64,000 nucleotides of DNA, taken from Yinghuangia seranimata (GTDB lineage Bacteria; Actinomycetota; Actinomycetes; Streptomycetales; Streptomycetaceae). Both the position numbers and the translations under genes were made by a program. The DNA lies in contig NZ_JASAOI010000052.1 of the NCBI RefSeq assembly GCF_029953285.1, positions 1 to 64,000 on the forward strand, in the 5' to 3' direction. The notes under the pieces are model-generated. The model ran no database searches and had not been told where the DNA came from. It saw nothing but the letters and a program-made list of their open reading frames with translations. Positions 8,537-17,560 of this stretch are shown piece after piece; position 1 is the stretch's first letter; every line of letters starts with the position of its first letter.

Positions 8537-8619
8537 TAGAGTTCCTCGCGCCGGAACCGGCGCCGCCGTCGCGACCCAGGCCGCAACCCGGACCTGACGC
8601 GACATCGAGAAGGGCTCCC

Positions 8620-9897
8620 ATGACCGCCATCACCTCCGTCGTCGGCCGCAGCGTCCTCGACAGCAGGGGCAACCCCACCGTCGAGGTGGACGTGGAACTC
8701 GCCGACGGGTCCCTCGGCCGCGCCGCGGTCCCCTCCGGCGCCTCGACCGGCGCCCGCGAGGCCGTCGAGCTGCGCGACGGCGACCCGGACCGCTGGCACG
8801 GCAAGGGCGTCGACCGCGCGGTACGCCACGTCGACACGGAGCTCGCCGCCGCCGTCACCGGCCTCGACGCCGAGGACCAGGCGGGCCTCGACGCCGCCCT
8901 CACCGCCGCGGACGGCACCTCCACCAAGTCCAGGCTCGGCGCCAACGCGATCCTCGGGGTCTCCCTGGCCGCCGCCAAGGCCGCTGCCGCCGCACATCGC
9001 CTGCCGCTCTACCGCTACCTCGGCGGCTCGAACGCCCGGCTGCTGCCCGTCCCGATGATGAACATCGTCAACGGGGGCGCGCACGCGGACAATCCGCTGG
9101 ACTTCCAGGAGTTCATGATCGCGCCGATCGGCGCGCGGACCTTCTTCGAGGCCGTGCGCATGGGCTCCGAGATCTTCCACACCCTGCGCCGCGACCTCCT
9201 CGCCGCCGGGCACTCCACGGCGGTGGGCGACGAGGGCGGCTTCGCGCCCGCCCTGCGTACCGCCGAGGAGGCCCTCGACTTCGTGACGGCCGCGATCGAA
9301 CGCACGGGCTACCGGCCGGGCACCGACATCGGCCTGGTCATGGACCCGGCGTCGTCCGAGTTCTTCCGCGACGGCGTCTACGACTACTCGGGCGAAGGCA
9401 TCCGACGTACACCGGCCGAACACGCCGACTACCTCGTCACGTTGATCGACGCCTACCCCGTCGTGTCGATCGAGGACCCGATGGCCGAGGACGACCTGCC
9501 CGGGTGGCGGGACCTGACCGCACGCGTCGGCGCGCGCTGCCAGCTCACCGGCGACGACGTGTTCTGCACGAACGAGACCATCCTGCGCGAGGGCATCGCC
9601 TCCGGCGTCGCCAACTCGGTTCTGGTGAAGGTCAACCAGATCGGCACCCTGACCGAGGCCCTGGCCACCGTCGACACCGCCCACCGCGCCGGCTACACCG
9701 TCGTCATGTCCCACCGCTCCGGGGAAACCGAGGACACCACGATCGCCGACCTCGCGGTGGCCACCGGCTGCGGCCAGATCAAGACCGGATCCCTGTCCCG
9801 CTCCGACCGCACCGCCAAGTACAACCAACTCATCCGCATAGAACAGCAGTTGGGCGCCAGCGCCCGGTACGCGGGCACCGAGGCCCTGCGCCGCTGA
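8620..9897 (+). CDS. eno: Enolase (phosphopyruvate hydratase)
   Basis: Glycolytic enzyme of 425 residues interconverting 2-phosphoglycerate and phosphoenolpyruvate, with Mg2+. All family landmarks are present: [25 protein letters not shown], the metal ligands in [10 protein letters not shown] and TGDDVFCTN, catalytic Lys337 in LVKVNQIGT, and [10 protein letters not shown] near the C-terminus. Length is normal. AGAAGGG lies 8-10 bases before the ATG. It is not in the usual actinobacterial neighbourhood of eno (a septum-formation DivIC-like gene downstream), and it is divergent from a MarR gene. It is therefore probably a second, regulated enolase rather than the housekeeping copy. Confidence 0.95.
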   Translation: MTAITSVVGRSVLDSRGNPTVEVDVELADGSLGRAAVPSGASTGAREAVELRDGDPDRWHGKGVDRAVRHVDTELAAAVTGLDAEDQAGLDAALTAADGTSTKSRLGANAILGVSLAAAKAAAAAHRLPLYRYLGGSNARLLPVPMMNIVNGGAHADNPLDFQEFMIAPIGARTFFEAVRMGSEIFHTLRRDLLAAGHSTAVGDEGGFAPALRTAEEALDFVTAAIERTGYRPGTDIGLVMDPASSEFFRDGVYDYSGEGIRRTPAEHADYLVTLIDAYPVVSIEDPMAEDDLPGWRDLTARVGARCQLTGDDVFCTNETILREGIASGVANSVLVKVNQIGTLTEALATVDTAHRAGYTVVMSHRSGETEDTTIADLAVATGCGQIKTGSLSRSDRTAKYNQLIRIEQQLGASARYAGTEALRR

Positions 9898-9921
9898 CCA
9901 CCTTCCGCCCGCGAACCCTGG

Positions 9922-10566
9922 TCAGTGCTCGCCGCCGCTCCGGAAGACCCCGTCACGGGCGAGCCAGACCAGGGCCGGGGTGCCCATCTCGTCGAGCCAC
10001 GCCGGCGGTTGTTCGGCCGTGAAAGCCGCGGCCATCGCCTCGAACCACGCCGCGAACGACGGGAAGTCGGGTGCCGCGTCGGCCTCTTCCTCCCAGGCGC
10101 CGTCCGCGAGGTAGCGTGCCCGCGGCTCGTCCTGGTGGTGGTAGTAGACCGGGTACTCGCCGTCCGCGCCGGGCTGAGAGACGTCGAAACACCACACCGC
10201 CTCGTAACCGGCTTCGGCGAACCCGACCAGGTGATTGGTCGACAGGTCCCGCCCCGGCTCGCGGGCGACCCCCTCGGGCATGTGCACCAACTCCGCGTTC
10301 AGCTCGACGAGTTCCTTCTCGTCCACGAGAACGAACTCGCGCTCGCTGTCGTCGTCCTCCCGACAGCAGCGCAGCCGATTGTGCTCCGCCAACACCGCCC
10401 GGTAGCTCGGCGGAACCGACCAGGCGACGCTGCCGAAGTGCGGCTCCAGGAGCGTCTCCCGCGCCCGCACCGCCTCACTCGACGCGGGCCCGGCCCCGTC
10501 GAGTTCGAGCAGCCCCTCCGAAGCGGCCCGGCGCAGCTCCAGGAGGGCGTCGAGAGGTACAGCCAT
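9922..10566 (-). CDS. SMI1/KNR4 (SUKH)-like protein
   Basis: Soluble acidic protein of 214 residues. It resembles the SUKH fold: an N-terminal helix pair, LPPSY-like VPPSYRAVLAEHNR, then AGYEAVWCFDVSQ and a C-terminal FPSFAAWFEAMAAA helix. SUKH proteins often act as immunity proteins, but no toxin gene lies beside this one. ATG at 10566 is used; the open frame extends far upstream without family similarity. It converges on eno with only 24 bases between. Confidence 0.65.
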   Translation of the reverse strand: MAVPLDALLELRRAASEGLLELDGAGPASSEAVRARETLLEPHFGSVAWSVPPSYRAVLAEHNRLRCCREDDDSEREFVLVDEKELVELNAELVHMPEGVAREPGRDLSTNHLVGFAEAGYEAVWCFDVSQPGADGEYPVYYHHQDEPRARYLADGAWEEEADAAPDFPSFAAWFEAMAAAFTAEQPPAWLDEMGTPALVWLARDGVFRSGGEH

Positions 10567-10746
10567 GTTCTGACTCCTGATGTCCTTGGATCCTCTTGGC
10601 CTCGACCGAACGCCGGACAACGCTACATGCGGCAACCGACAAGCCGGTCGACCCAGAAGGCGTCTCCGTGCACTGAGGTGGCCGCGGCCGTGCGCGCATG
10701 GTCTGCTGTACCCACGTATGGGCAACCAGACCAAGAGGTTCCGAGC

Positions 10747-11106
10747 ATGGCGGCAATCGAGGACGTCCGGACGCTGGGCACGGAGTTGGAGCGCTCCTAT
10801 CCGGTGTACGTACGCAATAGGTTGAAGTTCCGCGTCGGGCAGATCGTCTACGTGGCGTTCTCCCTCGATGAGACCGTGATGGGCTTCGGCTTCCCGAAGG
10901 AGGAGCGCGAGGACCTCGTCGCGAGCGCCCCGCACAAGTTCCAGATGCCGTCGGAATCAGACATGCGCTTCAACTGGGTCCACGCCACGCTCTCGGAACT
11001 GGACCCGACCGAGGCTCGCGAACTGGTCGTCGACGCCTGGCGCATGGTCGTCCCGAAGAAACTCGCCCGCGCCTACGACCTCACCCACCCCGACGGCCCG
11101 GGCTGA
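10747..11106 (+). CDS. MmcQ/YjbR-family protein
   Basis: Small 119-residue protein with the YjbR-like double-wing fold pattern: an N-terminal helix, a beta-hairpin around KFRVGQIVYVAFS, the MRFNWVHATLSELD segment, and the C-terminal ELVVDAWRMVVPKKLARAY helix. AAGAGG precedes the ATG. The family has a DNA-binding-like fold but no established role. A second, more typical member is at 30540-30893. Confidence 0.75.
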   Translation: MAAIEDVRTLGTELERSYPVYVRNRLKFRVGQIVYVAFSLDETVMGFGFPKEEREDLVASAPHKFQMPSESDMRFNWVHATLSELDPTEARELVVDAWRMVVPKKLARAYDLTHPDGPG

Positions 11107-11134
11107 GCCCAGATCGACCTGCTTGGATCAGCCC

Positions 11135-11857
11135 ATGACGAATTGGTCGGCGCTCAGCGACGCATGCGGTTCGGCAGACCATGTTCCGGCGCTGTTGGAC
11201 CGCTTCGAAGCCGATCCGAGCGGCGTCTGGTCGGACCTGATGGACCACCTGTGCCCGCAACTGGACACCGTGTACGCGGCAAGCTTCGCCGCTCTCCCCC
11301 GACTTGCCGACATCGCGTCACGCAGCGACGGTGAGCACCGCCGGTGGGTGCTCCTGGCAGCCGGAGCAATCATGTCCTGCGCCCCCACCGGAGACGACGT
11401 ATTCGAAGCCCTCTCGGCCCCGATCGCGATCCTGCACCAGCTGACCGACCAGTCCCTTCGCGAAACCCCAGACACCGAAACCTACGTCGCCCTACTGCAG
11501 TCCCTTCTCTCCTTCGAAGGCGTCGAGATCTGGGACCGGTGCCTCGAAGGACTGGAGACCGGCGAGTACGAAGTCGACTGCCCGTACTGCGGCGTCAACC
11601 TGTTCATCGTGATCGGCAAGGCCGACTGCTTCGCGGCCAGTGACGACTATTCACTGCGCGAGGTGGAGAAGACACCTCTCCACCCTCTGCGGCCAGATGA
11701 GCAGGAGGGCCTGGCAAAACGTCTCCACGACCGAACCTTCGCCGATGGCCAGCACGTCATCTCCCGCGGCGTGCCATACCTGTTCGGCCGAGCGACCTGC
11801 CCCGACTGCGGGACGGCCTTTTCCGTATCCGACCGGATCGTCTCCCGCCACCACTGA
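11135..11857 (+). CDS. Hypothetical protein with two CPxCG zinc-ribbon knuckles
   Basis: A 240-residue cytoplasmic protein. The N-terminal half is helical and HEAT-like (ASFAALPRLADIAS, then RRWVLLAAGAIM). The C-terminal half carries CPYCGVNLF and CPDCGTAF, which probably form a zinc ribbon interrupted by an 80-residue insert. It begins 28 bases after the YjbR-like gene and is likely co-transcribed. ATG at 11135 is preferred to an in-frame TTG at 11123; neither has a clear Shine-Dalgarno. No function is recognised. Confidence 0.65.
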   Translation: MTNWSALSDACGSADHVPALLDRFEADPSGVWSDLMDHLCPQLDTVYAASFAALPRLADIASRSDGEHRRWVLLAAGAIMSCAPTGDDVFEALSAPIAILHQLTDQSLRETPDTETYVALLQSLLSFEGVEIWDRCLEGLETGEYEVDCPYCGVNLFIVIGKADCFAASDDYSLREVEKTPLHPLRPDEQEGLAKRLHDRTFADGQHVISRGVPYLFGRATCPDCGTAFSVSDRIVSRHH

Positions 11858-11890
11858 AGAACCGCTGGTCGGGGTGCCGGCATGGGCCAC

Positions 11891-12778
11891 TCAGTGCGTC
11901 GGCGCGGTGTCCGGAATCAGCCGCGTGGCGGTGCGGATCAGGCTGGCGAGCGCGAGCGAGCGGCTGTGCGCGGGCCAGGCGATGTGGGTGGAGACGGGAG
12001 GTGCGTCGATCAGGGGTACGGCGGCGTGCTCGTGCCACAGCCAGGTGCGGGCGGAGTCCGGGAGGACGGCCATGGTGCGTCCGAGGGCGATCAGCTGGGC
12101 AAGCTGCGTGTGGTCGCGGACTTCCGGGCCTGGACCGGGCGCGTAGGTGCCATGTCGTGGCCAGCGGGCGATCGGGAGATCGGGGACGTCGCTGATGTCG
12201 GCCATGGACAGAGCGTCGCGCGCCGCCAGCGGATGCCTCGCGGGCACGACGGCGATCCGCCCTTCGGTCGACAGCTCTTCGCTGTCGAACCCGGCCAGGG
12301 AGTGGAACGGCACGATGAGGAGCGCGACATCGGCGCGGCCGTCGCGCAGCATCTGCTCCTGCTCGTTGAAACCGCCGGCCAGCACCTCGACTTCGGCGGC
12401 GTCGGGCTCGGCTGCGTAGGCGTCGAGCAGCCGCCGCAGCAGATCGTGGGACGCGGCGGCTTTCACCGCGATGACCAGGCGTTCGCGGGAGGCGTCCGGA
12501 CGGTCCGTGCCGCCGGAGCGGCGGGTGCGTCGAGCGGCGGCGGCGGTCGCGTCCAGGGCCGCGCGGCCTTCGTGGAGCAGCACCTGTCCGGCGCCGGTCA
12601 GGCGCACACCGCGGCGGTCGCGTTCCAACAGGCAGACGCCGAGGCGCCGTTCGAGCTTCTGGATGGCTCGGGAGAGCGGCGGCTGGGCCATGCCCAGGCG
12701 TTCGGCGGCGCGGCCGAAGTGCAGTTCCTCGGCGACGGCGACGAAGTACCTGAGCTCGCGCGTCTCCAACGCTTCCAC
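11891..12778 (-). CDS. LysR-family transcription regulator
   Basis: A 295-residue regulator. The N-terminal winged helix is canonical (ELRYFVAVAEELHFGRAAER, then QPPLSRAIQKLERRLGVCLLER), followed by a periplasmic-binding-protein-like effector domain. The GTG at 12778 is set by AGGAAAGGGA five bases upstream. It is divergent from an SDR gene. The 94-bp gap holds a perfect T-N11-A palindrome, the usual LysR recognition form, so it probably controls the SDR gene in response to that enzyme's substrate. Confidence 0.9.
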   Translation of the reverse strand: MEALETRELRYFVAVAEELHFGRAAERLGMAQPPLSRAIQKLERRLGVCLLERDRRGVRLTGAGQVLLHEGRAALDATAAAARRTRRSGGTDRPDASRERLVIAVKAAASHDLLRRLLDAYAAEPDAAEVEVLAGGFNEQEQMLRDGRADVALLIVPFHSLAGFDSEELSTEGRIAVVPARHPLAARDALSMADISDVPDLPIARWPRHGTYAPGPGPEVRDHTQLAQLIALGRTMAVLPDSARTWLWHEHAAVPLIDAPPVSTHIAWPAHSRSLALASLIRTATRLIPDTAPTH

Positions 12779-12799
12779 GGCCGTCCCTTTCCTGCGCTC

Positions 12800-12814
12800 A
12801 TACCTGACAGGTAT
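12800..12814. promoter_or_regulatory. LysR-type operator palindrome
   Basis: ATACCTGACAGGTAT is a perfect 15-bp dyad around a central A, with T and A separated by 11 bases. It lies 21 bases upstream of the LysR start codon and 58 bases upstream of the divergent SDR start. Confidence 0.75.
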
Positions 12815-12872
12815 CACAGGATACCGACTCGGCGTTGGACGCTCCGCTCGGACGACGGCGAGCATCAACGCC

Positions 12873-13610
12873 ATGAGCAACACGAAGATCGCGCTGGTGA
12901 CCGGCGCGAACAAGGGCATTGGCTACGCGATCACGGCCGGTCTCGGCGCCTTGGGACACCGCGTGGGCGTGGGAGCCCGCGACGAATCCCGGCTCGAGGC
13001 CGCCGTCGAGAAGCTGCGCGCTGCCGGGATCGACGCGTTCGGCGTGCCGCTGGACGTGACGAGCCGACTCAGCGTCACCGGCGCCGCCGAACTGGTCGAG
13101 CGGGAGGCCGGGCGCCTCGACGTCCTGGTCAACAACGCCGGGATCTCAGGCGAGATGGGGCCGGGGTGGTTCCAGGATCCGACCGGCCTCGATCTCGACG
13201 TGGTCCGCACGGTGGTGGAGACCAACGTGCTTGGCGTCATCCAGGTGACCAACGCGATGCTGCCGCTGCTGCGGCGCTCCGGATCGCCCCGCATCGTCAA
13301 CGTCTCCAGCTCCGTGGGCTCACTCACCCTGCAGGCGGACCCGGACACCGAGATCGGTCCGGTCATGGCGGCCTACGCGCCGTCGAAGACGTTCCTCAAC
13401 GCCGTCACCGTCCAGTACGCCCGCCAGTTCGCCGGCACCGGCATCTTGATCAATGCCGCCTGCCCCGGCCTGGTCGCCACCGACTTCACCGGCTTCCACG
13501 GCCCCCGCACCCCCGACCAGGGCGCAGCCACCGCAATCCGACTCGCCACCCTCCCGAACGACGGCCCGACCGGCTCGTTCTTCGACGACGACGGCCCCAT
13601 CCCCTGGTAA
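12873..13610 (+). CDS. Short-chain dehydrogenase/reductase
   Basis: Classical SDR of 245 residues. The cofactor motif TGANKGIG is at the N-terminus, NNAG follows, then the catalytic serine in NVSSSVGS and the YxxxK motif as YAPSKTFLNA. It resembles the plant-type carbonyl-reductase-like subgroup (TGANKGIGYAI). NADPH preference is plausible from ARDES after strand 2. Probably regulated by the divergent LysR protein. Confidence 0.88.
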   Translation: MSNTKIALVTGANKGIGYAITAGLGALGHRVGVGARDESRLEAAVEKLRAAGIDAFGVPLDVTSRLSVTGAAELVEREAGRLDVLVNNAGISGEMGPGWFQDPTGLDLDVVRTVVETNVLGVIQVTNAMLPLLRRSGSPRIVNVSSSVGSLTLQADPDTEIGPVMAAYAPSKTFLNAVTVQYARQFAGTGILINAACPGLVATDFTGFHGPRTPDQGAATAIRLATLPNDGPTGSFFDDDGPIPW

Positions 13611-13976
13611 CCCCACGCCACCACCCTGACGAACAAGGCCGCAGAATCCCCGCACCAGTCCTCACCTGACCCACCAGCCGGTAAACACTCCCCTTCCGCC
13701 CCCGGAGGCGCGTTCGCCGCCACGAACTGGGCTCGGCCGTTCGGCTCATCGCACGAAGCACCGATGGCCGACGCATGTACGGCGGCGCCGCCCCAACAGG
13801 CGGCGCCGCAACACGCATTCGACCTAGGCCACGCACGGTATGACAGCAAGACACGTACCAGGCACTGCCCTACGCGGCGCGGCCCACCGCCGCGCCGCGC
13901 AATTCCGAGGCGCCGGTGCGAGAGGGGGGCACGAACCCTATGGATCCTCGGCTCGCAGTCGTGATCGACTGGGTCC
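13611..13976. repeat. Intergenic block with first copy of the hairpin repeat
   Basis: 366 bp without a credible gene. From about 13715 it carries a diverged copy of the composite repeat found at 14.9-15.9 kb. The A hairpin has an 11-bp stem (13782-13792 with 13799-13809, loop CCAACA). The B hairpin has a 10-bp perfect stem CGCGGCGCGG (13873-13882) with CCGCGCCGCG (13890-13899). The flanking words GATGGCCGACGCA and GACACGTACC are shared with later copies. Confidence 0.6.
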
Positions 13977-14354
13977 ATGAGCTTGGCGGTGGATGTGTTT
14001 GTCCTCGGCGGGGACGACAAGATGGTCCTGCTGGACGTCCCGGCAGGCAGCTCAGACCTCGCGGGCTTTGAGCGCTGGCGTACTTACGTGTGGGGATCCG
14101 AGGCCGTGCGCTCCCTGGGCGCGAGGTTCTTCCCGATCCTGGCCAGCGGTGACCTCATGGTGGCGCCGGACCAGGTGGCGGACTTCCTGGGCGAGTGCTC
14201 CTTGATCCGGAACAGCCTCGAACTCGTCGCCCCCAACGCTGACCCGGGGAAGCCGCATGGGGAGTACGTTCGGCAAATCTCGGAGCGGCTGCGGAACATC
14301 GAGGATGCTGCTGAGCGCGCGCGGAGCGTCAGGGGTGGTGTGGTCATCTGGTAG
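13977..14354 (+). CDS. Hypothetical protein, 125 residues
   Basis: Small soluble protein with no recognised domain. It starts MSLAVDVFVLGGDD and has a mid-region rich in aromatic and small residues (ERWRTYVWGSEAV). A C-terminal basic helix (QISERLRNIEDAAERARS) suggests an alpha/beta fold. Codon use is typical of the neighbourhood, which supports coding. No Shine-Dalgarno is obvious. It lies between two hairpin-repeat blocks. Function unknown. Confidence 0.6.
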   Translation: MSLAVDVFVLGGDDKMVLLDVPAGSSDLAGFERWRTYVWGSEAVRSLGARFFPILASGDLMVAPDQVADFLGECSLIRNSLELVAPNADPGKPHGEYVRQISERLRNIEDAAERARSVRGGVVIW

Positions 14355-14435
14355 ATGTCCGTCCACGAGGAATATGACGGTGGGCCTTGCCCGCGGCGTG
14401 GCAGCATGAGGCCATGACGTTGATCCGAAGGGGCG

Positions 14436-14879
14436 ATGCCGCGTAAGTCGCCCGGCGCTGTGCGCGCCCAGACGCGGTTGGTTCGAGGACAGCCCCGAAC
14501 GTTCAGCCAGGTTCGGGGCCTGCGAAAAAGCGCTCAGGCTGCCGTCAGGCGGCTTGAGACTCAGAGGTTTTGGCCCGGTTTCTTGAGCGAGGCGCTCGGC
14601 CAGTACGAGCGGTTCTTGCGCCGACCTGGCCGGTGGCTCTATGTGCCGTTGGCGGATTGCCCCTGCCGTGATCCGGTGGGAGGTCGGGACAATGTGCAAG
14701 CCATGCTTGAGGTGTTGCCGCCGACTGCACGCCGTGAACTGAGTCGGATCGTGGCCAGGCTCGACGCCGAGTTCGAGCGGCGGACGTTGCCCGATCCCTA
14801 TGCGGTCGAGTGGATGAGCAGTCCTTGGTTGGACTCGCCGACCGCCCCGTGGTGGCACCGGCGCTTGACCAAGCCCTAG
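14436..14879 (+). CDS. Hypothetical basic protein, 147 residues
   Basis: No recognised domain. The N-terminus is very basic (RLVRGQPRTFSQVRGLRKSA). The C-terminus has a CPC pair and ends in an aromatic, proline-rich tail (WMSSPWLDSPTAPWWHRR). GAAGGG lies just before the ATG at 14436. An overlapping frame from an ATG at 14415 reads MTLIRRGD and then stops, so a small indel may have separated an original N-terminus. The stop codon is directly followed by a copy of the A hairpin (stem 14905-14933). Confidence 0.5.
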   Translation: MPRKSPGAVRAQTRLVRGQPRTFSQVRGLRKSAQAAVRRLETQRFWPGFLSEALGQYERFLRRPGRWLYVPLADCPCRDPVGGRDNVQAMLEVLPPTARRELSRIVARLDAEFERRTLPDPYAVEWMSSPWLDSPTAPWWHRRLTKP

Positions 14880-14880
14880 C

Positions 14881-15900
14881 CGACGACGGCCGACGCACGC
14901 AATAGCGGCGCCGCCCGAACAGGGCGGCGCCGCAACATGCGTTCACCACAGGCCGCACACGGCAAGACAGTGGCTCGCCCGATACTCCGATGTGCGCGGC
15001 GCGACCATGGGCCGCGCCGCGCAACCCGTCGGCCCTCCCCATCGATGCATCGGACCAGCTCGTCAACATCACCCGCAGCGTCCGATGGCGGACGGCCACC
15101 CCACGCCGCCACAGGGGGCGGCGCCAGACACGTTCACTACCGTCAACGACGCGGCGGAGGGTGTTCGCACATGGGTTGCCAGTCTCGATGAGCGCGCCCG
15201 CGGTTCGCGGGCGCGCGGGCGTTCCGTGCCGTCACAGTGGGAGGTGGTAGCGCCGCACGCGCGAAGCGTCGTGGGTGTCATCACCCTTCAGGCCGAACGT
15301 CCATACCCCCCGGCGGCGCGGCCCACGGCCGCGCCACGCAAGCCCGTTCGTCCTCCCCCATCACACGAACTGGCACCAGCGCCCGTCGGCCCATCGCGCA
15401 AAGCGCCGATGGCCGACGCAGGCAATAGCGGCGCCGCCCGAACAGGGCGGCGCCGCAACATGCAGTTGCCTCCAGCCGCGCGGCAAGACGAATTGTCGTA
15501 ACGAACACTGTTTGGACGAGGCGCGGCGCACATCAGCGCCGCGCCTGCCCGCCGTGCCCTTACGAACAGGAACGCCGCGCGGCAAGACGGCAACACACGT
15601 ACCTGGCACTGCGCGGCGCGGCCCACGGCTGCGCTGTGCACCCGGTTTTCCCGCCCGCCGACGCGCGGGCCCAACTCGTCCACCCATAGCCCGCAGCACT
15701 CGGTGGCGGACATACAGGGGTGGCGCCGGACACGTTCACTCCCGTCGACCAGACGTAGGCACCCCATCGGCTGGCATTCGCACACGAGTTGTCGGTCCCG
15801 ATGAACGCGCCTGCAGTTCGCGCGCGTTGAGTGGCGAGGCGGCAGGAGGTGGTGGCGCCTCACGCGCGAAGCGTAGGCACCACCCCCTCAGGCGCGGTCA
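14881..15900. repeat. Composite hairpin-repeat array
   Basis: About 1 kb with no credible gene, made of recurring blocks. A: perfect 12-bp stem GCGGCGCCGCCC with loop GAACA, at 14905-14933 and 15428-15456. B: GC-only hairpin near GCGGCGCGGCCCA, at about 14994-15022, 15313-15343 and 15606-15636. C: GGCGGAC...GACACGTTCACT, at about 15086-15145 and 15704-15747. D: GTTCGCACATGGGTTG-like then GATGAGCGCGCC, at about 15157-15207 and 15777-15812. E: GGAGGTGGTGGCGCC then CACGCGCGAAGCGT, at about 15240-15295 and 15846-15895. The order A-B-C-D-E is kept in both large copies, with an extra B between them, which points to duplication of a roughly 500-bp unit. Confidence 0.65.
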
Positions 15901-15944
15901 GGCGTCGGAGGCCACGCCTCACCGGCCCGAACGACGGGCTTGGG

Positions 15945-17459
15945 CTAGGCGTTCGCTGACTCGCGGGTGTCCGTGGGGGTGTCGGTCTGGGTGCTTTTGG
16001 CGATTACCGGGGAGGCGGCGGCGCTGGGGCGGGCCAGTAGTAGGGCGACGGCGGCGCCTGTGGCTGTGATGATGGCGGCTACCCAGCCGCCGAGGTGGAT
16101 GCCGGTGAGGAGGGCGTGTGGGGTGGAGGCGTCGCCGGAGCGGGCGTTGACCACGGCGATGATGATGGCGAGGCCGATGGCGCCGCCGATTTGGCCGGCG
16201 GTGTTGGCGAGGCCCGCGGCGACGCCCTGTTCCTGTGGGGAGACGCCGGCGCCGGCGGCGACGAACATGGCGACGAACGTCCAGCCGCCGCCGAAGCCCC
16301 AGACCATCGTGCCCGGCAGCAGGGCCCAGAACGATCCGCCGACGGTCATGACCGCGAAGGTCAGGCCGATGCCAAGGCCGGTGACGAGCATGCCGACCGC
16401 CAGCGTGCCGCGCAGGCCGAAGCGTCCGATGAGCGCGGGGGCGGTCTTGCTGGCCGCGACGGCGCAGACGAGGGTCAGCGGGACGAACGCCAGCCCGGCC
16501 TGCAGCGCGCTGTAGCCGAGGACCGGCTGCAGGTACATGGTGAACAGGTAGTACCCGGCGCCCAGGGCGCTCTGGAAGAGCAGGATCAGCAGCATCGACA
16601 CCGAGAGCGTGCGGTTGCGCAGCATGCGCAGCGGCATGAGCGGTTCGCGGGTGCGGGCCTCGACGAGGAGGAACAGGCCGAGGAGCGCGGCGCCGACGAG
16701 GATGCCGCCGAGGGCGCGGGGCGACGTCCAACCCGCGTCGGGGCCGCTGACCAGGCCGAAGACGAGCAGCGACGATCCGGCCGTGGCCAGCAGCGCGCCG
16801 GGCAGGTCGAAGCCCCCGCGGGCGCGTGCGGGAGGGGCGTCGTCGCGGAGCAGCCAGGCGGCGCCGGCGAGGACGACCGCGACCAGCGGGACGTTGACGA
16901 AGAAGATCGAGCGCCAGCCCAGCCATTCGGTGAGCAGCCCGCCGCTGAGCGCGCCGACGGCGAGCCCCGAGCTGCCGGCGAGGCCCCACGCGCCCATGGC
17001 GCGGTTGCGGGCGGGTCCTTCCTCGAAGCGCGCGAAGATCAGCGCGAGGGTGGCGGGGCTGAGCAGTGCGCCGCCCAGGCCTTGGACGGCGCGGGCGGCG
17101 ATGAGGAACCCGGAGTTCCCTGCGAGGCCGCCGGCGAGCGAGGCGGCTCCGTAGATGGCGAGGCCGAGGGTGAACATGCGGCGTGCGCCGAGGCGGTCGA
17201 CGGCGCGTCCGCCGAGCAGGAGGAAGCCGCCGATGCCGACGGCGTACGCGCTGACCACCCATTGCAGGGACTGGGCGGAGAAGCCGAGTGCGTCGCCGAT
17301 GTCGGGCAGTGCGACGTACACGATGTTGTAGTCCAGCGCGACGATCAGCTGGGCGAACGCGATGAGCGCGAGGGTGAGGCCGGGCCTCGCGGCACGCTCG
17401 TCGGCGGCCGGGCGGGGCCGTCGGGACGGTGTGCGGGCAGGGGACTCCGAAGTGACCAC
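15945..17459 (-). CDS. DHA2-family MFS exporter
   Basis: Membrane transporter of 504 residues with about 14 hydrophobic helices. It contains the family pair AVDRLGARRM (motif A) and GLGGALLSPATLALI (motif C-like). Its divergent TetR gene and the palindrome between them make a typical drug-responsive efflux module. GTG at 17459 is used, without a strong Shine-Dalgarno. It differs enough from the exporter at 3553 not to be a recent duplicate. Substrate unknown. Confidence 0.88.
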   Translation of the reverse strand: MVTSESPARTPSRRPRPAADERAARPGLTLALIAFAQLIVALDYNIVYVALPDIGDALGFSAQSLQWVVSAYAVGIGGFLLLGGRAVDRLGARRMFTLGLAIYGAASLAGGLAGNSGFLIAARAVQGLGGALLSPATLALIFARFEEGPARNRAMGAWGLAGSSGLAVGALSGGLLTEWLGWRSIFFVNVPLVAVVLAGAAWLLRDDAPPARARGGFDLPGALLATAGSSLLVFGLVSGPDAGWTSPRALGGILVGAALLGLFLLVEARTREPLMPLRMLRNRTLSVSMLLILLFQSALGAGYYLFTMYLQPVLGYSALQAGLAFVPLTLVCAVAASKTAPALIGRFGLRGTLAVGMLVTGLGIGLTFAVMTVGGSFWALLPGTMVWGFGGGWTFVAMFVAAGAGVSPQEQGVAAGLANTAGQIGGAIGLAIIIAVVNARSGDASTPHALLTGIHLGGWVAAIITATGAAVALLLARPSAAASPVIAKSTQTDTPTDTRESANA

Positions 17460-17500
17460 AGGGACGACTCTTTCCCGAGTTCAGTACATGCCGTTGATTT

Positions 17501-17517
17501 ACTACACGGCGTTTAGT
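17501..17517. promoter_or_regulatory. TetR-type operator
   Basis: ACTACACGGCGTTTAGT is a 17-bp dyad with one mismatched pair. It lies in the 101-bp gap between the divergent exporter and TetR genes, 43 bp from the TetR start. The AT-rich surroundings in this GC-rich genome also suggest promoter DNA. Confidence 0.65.
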
Positions 17518-17560
17518 GAGTGCACGCTGAACAGTAATCGAACCCTGTAAGCTGTCAAGC

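Noticed and set aside
9922-10566. SUKH protein as immunity gene of a local toxin
   Set aside because: Neighbours are eno and a YjbR-like gene; no toxin-like protein is adjacent.
14881-15900. Integron attC cassette array
   Set aside because: Hairpins recur, but there is no integrase, no R-box/L-box pair and no cassette genes between them.
14881-15900. Minus-strand protein genes in the hairpin array
   Set aside because: Open frames are Arg/Ala/Cys-rich, change frame between repeat copies and lack ribosome sites.
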